64,000 nucleotides of DNA. Origin: Eubacteriaceae bacterium. GTDB lineage: Bacteria; Bacillota; Clostridia; Lachnospirales; Lachnospiraceae. The notes below the pieces were generated by a model. The model ran no database searches. It saw only the letters and a program-made list of their open reading frames with translations, and had not been told where the DNA came from. Where the stretch lies: contig CABIWJ010000007.1 of NCBI GenBank assembly GCA_902362455.1, positions 119,903 to 183,902 of the forward strand. Reading direction: 5' to 3'. A program made the position numbers and the translations under genes. Below are positions 1 through 7,897 of the stretch, in pieces (positions within the stretch are counted from its first letter, which is position 1; every line of letters starts with the position of its first letter).

Positions 1-1
1 G

Positions 2-691
2 AAGAAAGCCTGTGAATACATAGGAATTAAATCTTTATCTTATGAATTAGAGGAAAGCACTACTGAAGAAGAATTGTTAAATCTTATTAAAGAACTTAAC
101 AATCGTAAGGATGTCAACGGAATCTTAGTCCAGTTACCACTTCCAAAGCATATTAATGAAGATAAGGTTATAGAAACTATTGATGCCAAAAAAGATGTTG
201 ACGGTTTCCACCCAATGAGTGTCGGTGCATTATCTATTGGTAAAAAAGGCTTTATATCATGCACACCTTATGGAATTATTGAATTATTAAAGAGAAGTAA
301 TATAGATATAGATGGTAAGGAATGTGTAGTAATAGGAAGAAGTAATATTGTAGGAAAGCCTATGTCAATGTTACTCTTAAGAGAAAATGCTACAGTTACG
401 GTTGCACATTCACATACAAAGAATCTTAAAGAAGTAGCTAAGAGAGCAGACATATTAGTTGTGGCAATAGGTAAACCCCAGTTTATTAATTCAGAATATG
501 TAAAAGAGGGTGCAGTTGTTATAGACGTTGGTATCCACAGAGATGAGAATAACAAGTTATGCGGTGATGTGGATTATGAAGATGTATTTCCACACGCAAG
601 TGCAATTACACCGGTTCCGGGTGGAGTTGGTCCTATGACAATTGCAATGCTTATGAAGAATTGTGTAAATGCAGTAGAGATACAGAAATAA
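2..691 (+). CDS. folD: FolD, methylenetetrahydrofolate dehydrogenase/cyclohydrolase (5' end cut by window)
   Basis: This bifunctional cytoplasmic enzyme oxidises 5,10-methylene-THF to methenyl-THF with NADP and hydrolyses it to 10-formyl-THF, the formyl donor used by Fmt, which lies 3 kb downstream. The reading frame is open from base 2 with family-like sequence before the first possible start, so about 50 N-terminal residues, including the catalytic Tyr/Lys region, lie outside the window. Visible family motifs are the substrate-loop QLPLPKHI, the Rossmann segment [10 protein letters not shown] and the C-terminal [10 protein letters not shown] signature. The stop is followed by a structured spacer before priA. 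The assignment is firm; only the start is missing. Confidence 0.95.
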   Translation, partial: KKACEYIGIKSLSYELEESTTEEELLNLIKELNNRKDVNGILVQLPLPKHINEDKVIETIDAKKDVDGFHPMSVGALSIGKKGFISCTPYGIIELLKRSNIDIDGKECVVIGRSNIVGKPMSMLLLRENATVTVAHSHTKNLKEVAKRADILVVAIGKPQFINSEYVKEGAVVIDVGIHRDENNKLCGDVDYEDVFPHASAITPVPGGVGPMTIAMLMKNCVNAVEIQK

Positions 692-696
692 AGCAA

Positions 697-857
697 TAAT
701 GCGGAATGGAGAAAGTTTGAAAAATAATGCCGATGCAGATATTTTTCAAACAGCTATTTGTGCCGTAGACGTCACAAAGTAGCCATTATCGCAGGGCAAA
801 ATTTGAGATTTTGCCCGCGATTCCTTCGACGTAAACGTCTACGGAATGGAGAAGAAT
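697..857 (+). other. Composite stem-loop spacer between folD and priA
   Basis: This is a gene-free stretch of consecutive inverted repeats. The first has an 11-bp stem (716-726 with 740-750). The second pairs 753-762 with 773-783. The third pairs TCGC-A-GGGCAAAAT (789-802) with ATTTTGCCCGCGA (808-820), giving 13 pairs with one bulged A. The fourth, 821-846, includes the priA ribosome site. CCGTAGACGT (763-772) is also perfectly complementary to ACGTCTACGG (835-844), so two mutually exclusive folds are possible. No T-tract follows the stems, so a simple terminator is unlikely. The role is unknown; it could be a leader controlling priA or a dispersed hairpin element. Confidence 0.6.
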
Positions 858-3101
858 GTGAAATTTGCTAATATTGTTGTGGATATTTCACATGAAAAAC
901 TTGATAAAACATTTCAATATATCATACCGGATAATCTGACTGATAAGATAATGATAGGTTCTCAGGTTGAAATACCATTTGGTAAAGGTAACAGGGTTAT
1001 TAGTGGCTATGTATTAGAGATAACGGATACAGCATTATATGATGTTGAGAAGTTAAAAGCTGTAATCGGAATTAAAAAGGGCAGTCTTAAAGTAGAATCA
1101 CAGCTTATTGCTCTGGCGTGGTTTATTAAGGAACGCTATGGCTCGACAATGAATAAGGCACTTAAAACAGTTATACCAATTAAGCAAACCGTAAAAAGCC
1201 TTGAGAAGAAATATATAAAACTTAAGGTTAGTAAGGCAGAGGCACTTGAGTTATATGCTAAATACAGTGGAATGAAAAATACTGTGGCAAGGGCTACAGT
1301 CATTAAAGAACTCACTGAAAATTCCATTATTTCTTATGAAATTGTAACAGACAAGCTTAAAGTTTCAGATGCGGTTTTGAAGAATCTTGAGAAGTCAGGG
1401 ATAATTGAGATAATTCGTGATACATTTTATAGAAATCCTGTAGAAGATTATGGTGAGCAGAATTATAATATCGAATTAAATGACAAGCAGAGAGAAATTG
1501 CAGACAGCATAAAAGCTGATATAAATGCAGGTAATAATAATACACATCTTATATTTGGAGTTACCGGAAGCGGAAAAACAGAAGTATATATGGATATTAT
1601 AGAGAATGTCATCAATAGAGATAAAGAAGCTATTGTACTTATTCCTGAAATTGCGCTTACTTATCAGACAATTAAAAGATTCTATAAGAAATTTGGTAAC
1701 AAGGTATCAATTATTAACTCTAAATTATCGGCAGGTGAAAAGTTCGATCAGTTTGAGCGGGCAAAGAACGGTGAAGTTAAGATTATGATTGGCCCAAGGT
1801 CTGCGCTGTTTACACCGTTTAGAAATCTCGGACTTATTGTTATAGATGAGGAACACGAAAGTGCATACAAAAGCGACCAGGTTCCTAAATATCATGCAAG
1901 AGATGTTGCAATTGAAAGAGGAAGAATTGCTAATGCAACAGTAATATTAGGCTCGGCAACACCATCAGTTAATACATTTTATAAGGCATTATCAGGCGAA
2001 TATGTTTTGCACAGACTTGATAAAAGAGCAAATAATAAGAAATTACCGGATGTTCATATAGTAGATTTGAGAAAAGAATTAGAATTTGGAAACAGAGATA
2101 TTCTTAGTATTAAGTTAAAAGAACTGATTGTAGACAGGTTAGCGAAAAAGGAACAGATAATTTTATTTATTAACAGACGAGGCTATTCATCTTTCGTATC
2201 ATGTCGTTCCTGTGGCAAATCGATAAAATGCCCACATTGTGATGTTACATTGACACTTCATAAATATAGAGGTGGCGTTGATAAACTTAAATGTCACTAT
2301 TGCGGGTATTCAATACCGATGCCCAAGGTATGTCCTGTATGCTCTTCTAAATATATAGGAAGGTTTGGAATTGGTACTGAGCAGGTCGAGGAAAGAATTA
2401 ATGAAACATTTCCTATGGCAAGAACACTCAGAATGGATATGGATACTACAAAGGGTAAAAAGGACCATGAAAATATTCTGTCAGCATTTGCAAATGGAGA
2501 GGCTGATATTTTAGTAGGAACCCAGATGATTGTAAAAGGACATGATTTTCCAAATGTAAGTTTAGTAGGAATTATCGCAGCAGATTTATCGTTATTTTCA
2601 TCGGATTATATGGCATCAGAACGGACATTTGAATTGCTTACCCAGGCAGCAGGCAGGGCAGGCAGAGGAGATAAAGACGGAGAAGTTGTGGTACAGACTT
2701 ATAATCCTGAAGAAATGTGTATTCAGATGGCTGTGTCGCAGAATTATGAGGAATTCTACAAAAATGAAATCAGCTATAGAAAGTTGATGGGTTATCCTCC
2801 AGTCTGCAATATGTGTGTGATACTTGTGAGTGATAAAAATGAACAATTAGCACAAGAAGTTGTGGACGATATAGCACATAGAATAGAAAAGAGTAACATA
2901 GACGGTTTAATGATATTAGGACCATCTAAAGCAATGGTTTCTAAGATAAATGATGTCTACAGAAATGTTATATATATTAAACATACAGATGAAAATGTAA
3001 TAATAAAAGTCAAAAATGCAGTACAGAAATATCTTGAAATGGTAACCGAATATAAAGATGTATCGGTACAGTTTGATTACAATCCTATGTCAGGATATTA
3101 G
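858..3101 (+). CDS. priA: PriA, primosomal replication-restart helicase
   Basis: PriA recognises abandoned forks and D-loops and reloads the replicative helicase. The protein has an N-terminal DNA-binding region, then a superfamily-2 helicase core with Walker A GVTGSGKTE and a DEEH box. A zinc-binding insert follows with paired cysteines (CRSCG, CPHC, CHYCG, CPVC) and then the motif-VI segment QAAGRAGR. I prefer GTG at 858, which gives the usual N-terminus MKFANIVVDI and sits 6 nt after GGAG (848-851). An in-frame ATG at 846 lies inside the preceding hairpin and has no spaced ribosome site. Length, about 750 residues, is normal. It begins a long plus-strand run of housekeeping genes. Confidence 0.95.
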   Translation: MKFANIVVDISHEKLDKTFQYIIPDNLTDKIMIGSQVEIPFGKGNRVISGYVLEITDTALYDVEKLKAVIGIKKGSLKVESQLIALAWFIKERYGSTMNKALKTVIPIKQTVKSLEKKYIKLKVSKAEALELYAKYSGMKNTVARATVIKELTENSIISYEIVTDKLKVSDAVLKNLEKSGIIEIIRDTFYRNPVEDYGEQNYNIELNDKQREIADSIKADINAGNNNTHLIFGVTGSGKTEVYMDIIENVINRDKEAIVLIPEIALTYQTIKRFYKKFGNKVSIINSKLSAGEKFDQFERAKNGEVKIMIGPRSALFTPFRNLGLIVIDEEHESAYKSDQVPKYHARDVAIERGRIANATVILGSATPSVNTFYKALSGEYVLHRLDKRANNKKLPDVHIVDLRKELEFGNRDILSIKLKELIVDRLAKKEQIILFINRRGYSSFVSCRSCGKSIKCPHCDVTLTLHKYRGGVDKLKCHYCGYSIPMPKVCPVCSSKYIGRFGIGTEQVEERINETFPMARTLRMDMDTTKGKKDHENILSAFANGEADILVGTQMIVKGHDFPNVSLVGIIAADLSLFSSDYMASERTFELLTQAAGRAGRGDKDGEVVVQTYNPEEMCIQMAVSQNYEEFYKNEISYRKLMGYPPVCNMCVILVSDKNEQLAQEVVDDIAHRIEKSNIDGLMILGPSKAMVSKINDVYRNVIYIKHTDENVIIKVKNAVQKYLEMVTEYKDVSVQFDYNPMSGY

Positions 3102-3225
3102 ATTATATAAATTAAAGTGTGATTAGATTATAAGTTATAGAATTACTTTGATTTATGCATTTGATTATATAACGTTATAGATTATGAATTTATAATTATA
3201 AAAAGAAAAGGAAAAGGTGATAAAA

Positions 3226-3696
3226 ATGGCAATTAGAAATATCAGAACAGTAGGCGATGACGTTCTTAGAAAAGAATGTAAAGAAGTTAAGGTAATGAAT
3301 GAAAGAACTAAAAATCTGATTGATGATATGCTAGAAACAATGTATGAGGCAGACGGCGTAGGCCTTGCAGCACCTCAGGTAGGGGTACTTAAAAGAATTG
3401 TTGTAATAGATATAGGAGATGGCCCTATTATTCTTATTAATCCTAAGATAGTTGAGACAAGCGGCAGCCAGACAGGTACAGAAGGATGTCTTAGTCTTCC
3501 TGGTAAAGCAGGTACAGTTACAAGACCTAATTATGCGAAAGTGGTTGCTTTAGATGAGGATATGAATGAAATAGAAGTTGAAGGAACTGAACTGTTAGCA
3601 AGAGCGTTATGTCATGAATGTGACCATTTAGATGGCAAGTTATATATTGACCTTGTAGAGGGTGATTTACATGACACAATGGTGGAGGAAGAATAG
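3226..3696 (+). CDS. def: Def, peptide deformylase
   Basis: This metal hydrolase removes the N-formyl group from new proteins and so reverses the effect of the next gene, fmt. All three family motifs are visible: GVGLAAPQVG, EGCLSLPG with the metal-binding Cys, and HECDHLDG with the two metal-binding His and the catalytic Glu. The ATG at 3226 gives MAIRNIRTVGDD, the usual N-terminus, and follows AAAGG with good spacing; a GTG nine bases earlier overlaps that ribosome site. The stop lies three bases before fmt, so the two genes are almost certainly co-transcribed. The roughly 120-nt AT-rich gap before it has GATTATA-like repeats but no clear signal. Confidence 0.95.
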   Translation: MAIRNIRTVGDDVLRKECKEVKVMNERTKNLIDDMLETMYEADGVGLAAPQVGVLKRIVVIDIGDGPIILINPKIVETSGSQTGTEGCLSLPGKAGTVTRPNYAKVVALDEDMNEIEVEGTELLARALCHECDHLDGKLYIDLVEGDLHDTMVEEE

Positions 3697-3699
3697 AAT

Positions 3700-4629
3700 A
3701 TGAGAATTGTATTTATGGGAACTCCTGACTTCTCGGTAGGAGCATTAGAGTCAATTATAGCAGCAGGACATACAGTGGAGGCAGTTGTCACACAACCTGA
3801 TAAGAAGAAAGGCAGAGGCAATCAGGTACAGTTTACACCTGTTAAGGAAGCAGCATTAAAACATGGTATTACAGTATACCAGCCGGTTAAAGTAAGAGAT
3901 GAAGAATTTGTAAAGATATTAAAAGATATTAATCCCGAAGTTATGGTTGTAGTGGCATTTGGACAGATTGTATCTAAAGAGATTCTTGATATTCCTAAAT
4001 ATGGATGTATTAATATACACGCATCGTTATTACCAAAATATCGTGGTTCTGCACCGATACAATGGGCAATAATTAATGGTGACGATAAGACCGGAGTTAC
4101 AACTATGCAGATGAATGAAGGCATAGATACAGGTGACATTTTAGAAGTATCAGAAATTAAGATAGACAGAAAAGAAACAGGAGGAAGTCTGTTTGATAAA
4201 TTATCTGAAGTTGGTGCTAAATTAATTGTACAGACTCTAGAAAATGTCGAAAAGGGTACTATTACTCCGATTAAGCAGAACGAAGACGAGGCAAGTCACG
4301 TTAAGATGCTTAAGAAAGAGTTTGGTAAAATTGACTTTAATAAACCAGCTATAGAAATAGAAAGACTTATAAGAGGACTTAATCCATGGCCAAGTGCATA
4401 TACAAAATTAGATGATAAAACATTAAAGATATGGGATGCAGATGTAATAGATAAAGAATATGACGGAGTCGCAGGTGAAATTGTAGATGTTGATAAGAAC
4501 TGTATATATGTTAAAACAGGTGATAAGACATTAGCAATTAATGAATTGCAGTTAGAAGGCAAAAAGAGAATGGAGACTTCTGCATTTTTACTGGGTTATA
4601 AAATAGAAAAAGGAGTAACTCTTTTATGA
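3700..4629 (+). CDS. fmt: Fmt, methionyl-tRNA formyltransferase
   Basis: Fmt transfers a formyl group from 10-formyl-THF to initiator Met-tRNA. The N-terminal formyltransferase domain starts MRIVFMGTPDF and carries the catalytic signature around HASLLPKYRGSAPIQ, which includes the essential His. A C-terminal OB-like tRNA-binding domain occupies roughly residues 205-309. The length of 309 residues is typical. The gene is coupled to its neighbours: it starts 3 nt after def and its last codons overlap the rsmB start by 4 nt. Together with folD this gives the formyl cycle within 4.6 kb. Confidence 0.95.
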   Translation: MRIVFMGTPDFSVGALESIIAAGHTVEAVVTQPDKKKGRGNQVQFTPVKEAALKHGITVYQPVKVRDEEFVKILKDINPEVMVVVAFGQIVSKEILDIPKYGCINIHASLLPKYRGSAPIQWAIINGDDKTGVTTMQMNEGIDTGDILEVSEIKIDRKETGGSLFDKLSEVGAKLIVQTLENVEKGTITPIKQNEDEASHVKMLKKEFGKIDFNKPAIEIERLIRGLNPWPSAYTKLDDKTLKIWDADVIDKEYDGVAGEIVDVDKNCIYVKTGDKTLAINELQLEGKKRMETSAFLLGYKIEKGVTLL

Positions 4630-6083
4630 TGAATAAAGAGAGTGTGAAAACAGGCATTACTTCAAAGATAGAGAAAAACACAAAGATACAAAATAATTCA
4701 AAGACTATGACGAAATCAGGTAATAAGAATAATCGTGAAATAATAATTGAAATTCTCATTCAGGTTTTAGAAGAGGGCAGATTAAGTCATCTTGTAATAA
4801 GAGATAAGCTAGAGCAATATAATTTCTTAGAGAAACAGGATAAGGCATTTATTAACAGAGTATCAGAGGGAACAATTGAACGTAGGATAACAATTGATTA
4901 TATAATAGATGAATTTTCTAAGACAAAAGTTAAGAAAATGAAGCCTTTAATAAGAGAACTTCTAAGAATGTCAGTGTATCAGATTATGTATATGGAGTCG
5001 GTTCCTGATAGTGCTGTATGTAATGAGGCTGTTAAGATTGCGAAGAAACGGGGATTTTCTAATCTGTCGGGTTTCGTAAACGGTGTATTAAGAAATATTT
5101 CAAGGAATAAAGATAATATTAAATATCCGGATATTAATAAAGATAAGATACCTTTTTATTCGGTAAGATATTCTGTGCCTGAATGGTTAATAAGTTCATT
5201 TATCAGAGATTATGGTGAGGATATTACCATTGGTATGTTAGACAGTATGTTTATTGAAGAGGATAAAAAGGTAACTGTAAGAATTAACACATCTAAGGCT
5301 CGACCTGATAATGTAATTTCTATGTTAGAAGAACAGGGAATACATACGGTAGAATCAGAGTTTGCAGATAATGCACTTATTATAAGCGGATATGATAATA
5401 TCGATAACATAGAAGCATTTAGAAAAGGATATATACAGATACAGGATATAAGCTCTATGTTAGTTGGTCAGATAAGTGGCATTAAGGAGAATATGGTCTG
5501 CATTGATATGTGTGCTGCACCAGGTGGAAAAAGTATGCATATGGCAGATTTACTTAATGGAACAGGTATGGTTTACTCAAGAGATTTAACTGACAGTAAG
5601 GTAAAGATGATAGAAGAAAATGTTGCAAGATGCGGTTTTAATAATATAACTGTAGAGAGACAGGATGCAACAGTATATGTAAACAAAGATGATGAAAAAG
5701 CCGATATAGTTATTGCTGACGTTCCATGTTCAGGTATGGGTGTGTTAAGAAAGAAAACAGATATAAAATATAATATATCAGAAGACAGTGTGAAAGAATT
5801 AGCAAAAATTTCACAGAATATTCTTAAAAATGCAGTAAAATATCTCAAAAAGGGTGGAATATTAATATTTAGTACTTGTACCATGAACAGATTAGAAAAT
5901 GATAAGACAAGAGAATGGCTGATAAATGAGATGGGGCTTGAACCTGCTGACTTTACAGAATACTTAGATAATGGTATATTAGACATTAAAATGAATAGAG
6001 AAAGTGTTAAGAAAGGATACGTACAGTTATTTATGAATAGAGATTTTGATGGATTTTATATAAGTAAATTTATCAAAAGATAA
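4626..6083 (+). CDS. rsmB: RsmB (Sun), 16S rRNA m5C967 methyltransferase
   Basis: This SAM-dependent methyltransferase modifies cytosine 967 of 16S rRNA. After a basic, Asn/Lys-rich extension of about 35 residues comes a NusB-like RNA-binding domain (roughly 37-170) and then the Rossmann methyltransferase domain with AAPGGKS (SAM binding), the proline-cysteine motif VPCSGMG and STCTM, which contains the catalytic Cys. The gene overlaps fmt by 4 nt, implying translational coupling, and rlmN follows within 10 nt. The first Met codon is doubled (ATGATG), so either may be used. Confidence 0.93.
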   Translation: MMNKESVKTGITSKIEKNTKIQNNSKTMTKSGNKNNREIIIEILIQVLEEGRLSHLVIRDKLEQYNFLEKQDKAFINRVSEGTIERRITIDYIIDEFSKTKVKKMKPLIRELLRMSVYQIMYMESVPDSAVCNEAVKIAKKRGFSNLSGFVNGVLRNISRNKDNIKYPDINKDKIPFYSVRYSVPEWLISSFIRDYGEDITIGMLDSMFIEEDKKVTVRINTSKARPDNVISMLEEQGIHTVESEFADNALIISGYDNIDNIEAFRKGYIQIQDISSMLVGQISGIKENMVCIDMCAAPGGKSMHMADLLNGTGMVYSRDLTDSKVKMIEENVARCGFNNITVERQDATVYVNKDDEKADIVIADVPCSGMGVLRKKTDIKYNISEDSVKELAKISQNILKNAVKYLKKGGILIFSTCTMNRLENDKTREWLINEMGLEPADFTEYLDNGILDIKMNRESVKKGYVQLFMNRDFDGFYISKFIKR

Positions 6084-6090
6084 GAAAGGT

Positions 6091-7164
6091 ATGGACATAA
6101 CCATGGAAAAACAGGATATTATGTTATATAGCCTTGATGAGTTAAAGGAATATCTTAATTCTATTGGCGAAAAGCCATTCAGAGCAAAACAGATATATGA
6201 ATGGCTTCATCAGAAGCTTGTGGAATGCTTCGATGATATGACTAATATTTCAAATAATCTAAAAGAAAAGTTAAATAATGATTTCTATATACAATCATTA
6301 GAAATGGTTCAGGTTTTAACTTCTAAAATAGATGGAACACAGAAATTTCTTTTCAGGTTAAATGATGGAAATGTAATCGAAAGCGTTTTGATGAGATACA
6401 AGCATGGTAATTCAGTATGTATATCTACACAAGTAGGCTGCAGAATGGGTTGCCGTTTCTGCGCATCTACACTAGACGGACTTGTAAGAAACCTTAAACC
6501 ATCAGAGATGTTAGAAGAGATTTATTATATTCAGAGGTACTCAAAAGAAAGGGTTTCTAATATTGTTCTGATGGGAAGTGGAGAGCCGATGGACAATTTT
6601 GATAATGTTTTAGCCTTTGTAAAAACTATATCTGATGAAAATGGCTTGCATATTAGTCAAAGAAATATTACAATATCATCATGTGGTCTGGCAGAGAAGA
6701 TAAAAGAATTAGCAGATTCTAATGTACAGGTAACACTTGCATTGTCATTGCATGCAGCAGATGATGAGACTAGAAAACAGCTTATGCCAATAGCATATAA
6801 GTATTCTATAAGAGAAGTATTAGAGGCATGTCAATATTTCTTTGATAAGACAGGAAGAAGAATTACATTTGAATACAGTCTTGTGGCAGGTGTTAATGAT
6901 ACAAAGGAGGAAGCAGCTAAACTTGTGCATTTAATAAAAGGAATGAATTGCCACGTTAATCTCATTCCGGTTAATCCTATAAAAGAAAGAGATTTTAAGA
7001 GGTCTACAAAAGTTAATATAGCATCATTTAAGGGACATCTTGAAAAAAATGGTATTAATGCAACAGTTAGAAGAGAAATGGGTTCAGACATACAAGGTGC
7101 CTGCGGACAACTTCGAAAGAGTTTCATAGAAGAGGAAGCAGGAGAAAAGGAGGTATTATCTTGA
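6091..7164 (+). CDS. rlmN: RlmN, radical-SAM 23S rRNA/tRNA adenine-C2 methyltransferase
   Basis: RlmN methylates A2503 of 23S rRNA and A37 of some tRNAs, using a 4Fe-4S cluster and two SAM molecules. The cluster motif C-x3-C-x2-C is visible in GCRMGCRFCAST. The segment MGSGEPMDN belongs to the SAM site, and GSDIQGACGQLR near the C-terminus holds the second catalytic Cys. A small N-terminal HhH-like domain covers about residues 10-90. The last four bases overlap the start of the phosphatase gene. An internal ATG at 6103 is an alternative start, because AAAGG lies only 1-2 nt before the ATG at 6091. Confidence 0.95.
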   Translation: MDITMEKQDIMLYSLDELKEYLNSIGEKPFRAKQIYEWLHQKLVECFDDMTNISNNLKEKLNNDFYIQSLEMVQVLTSKIDGTQKFLFRLNDGNVIESVLMRYKHGNSVCISTQVGCRMGCRFCASTLDGLVRNLKPSEMLEEIYYIQRYSKERVSNIVLMGSGEPMDNFDNVLAFVKTISDENGLHISQRNITISSCGLAEKIKELADSNVQVTLALSLHAADDETRKQLMPIAYKYSIREVLEACQYFFDKTGRRITFEYSLVAGVNDTKEEAAKLVHLIKGMNCHVNLIPVNPIKERDFKRSTKVNIASFKGHLEKNGINATVRREMGSDIQGACGQLRKSFIEEEAGEKEVLS

Positions 7165-7883
7165 AAGCATATGCAAAAACAGATATAGGCGCTAAGAGAC
7201 AAACAAATCAAGATTATATTTTTTGTTCAATGCAGCCAGTAGGGAGTTTACCTAACCTTTTCATTGTGGCAGATGGAATGGGCGGACATAAGGCAGGAGA
7301 TTTGGCATCAAGATATACGGTTGAGAAGTTTCTTGATTCTGTAAAAGGTTCTGAGGCTGAGAATCCTATATCTATAATAGAAGAAGCAGTCAGGTATGCT
7401 AATCTTGCTTTAATGGATAAAGCAAAAGAAAGTATTGATTATGAAGGAATGGGAACTACACTTGTTGTTGCAACGTTTATTGATAAGTCACTGTATATTG
7501 CTAATGTAGGTGATAGCAGGTTATATATTGTAAATAATGAGATACAGCAGATAACAAGAGACCATTCTTTAGTAGAAGAAATGATTAATCTCGGAGAAAT
7601 TGACCGAAGGAATGCAAGAACACATGAGAAGAAGAATATAATTACCAGAGCAATCGGAGTCGATTCGGAGGTTGTAGCAGACTTCTTTGAAGTTGAATAC
7701 TCAAAGGGAGATATTATTCTAATGTGTTCCGATGGACTATCGAATATGATAGAAGATGAAGATATGAAGATGATTATTAATGAAGGAAACGATGTATCAG
7801 AAATTGCTAATAAACTTATAGAAGTAGCTAATAATAACGGTGGCAAGGATAATATTTCAGTTGTTCTTGTAGAACCCGATTAA
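7161..7883 (+). CDS. prpC: PrpC/Stp, PP2C-type Ser/Thr protein phosphatase
   Basis: This metal-dependent PP2C phosphatase removes phosphate from targets of the kinase encoded immediately downstream. Family motifs visible are ADGMGGHKAG (metal-binding Asp), VGDSRLY, CSDGLSNM and the final metal site GGKDNIS. The 240-residue length is typical of the stand-alone bacterial enzyme, with no membrane segment. It uses a TTG start at 7161, supported by AAGGAGG seven bases upstream and inside the end of rlmN. The prpC-prkC pairing is a conserved signalling cassette in Firmicutes. Confidence 0.95.
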   Translation: MKAYAKTDIGAKRQTNQDYIFCSMQPVGSLPNLFIVADGMGGHKAGDLASRYTVEKFLDSVKGSEAENPISIIEEAVRYANLALMDKAKESIDYEGMGTTLVVATFIDKSLYIANVGDSRLYIVNNEIQQITRDHSLVEEMINLGEIDRRNARTHEKKNIITRAIGVDSEVVADFFEVEYSKGDIILMCSDGLSNMIEDEDMKMIINEGNDVSEIANKLIEVANNNGGKDNISVVLVEPD

Positions 7884-7897
7884 GAAGAGGTGCAATT

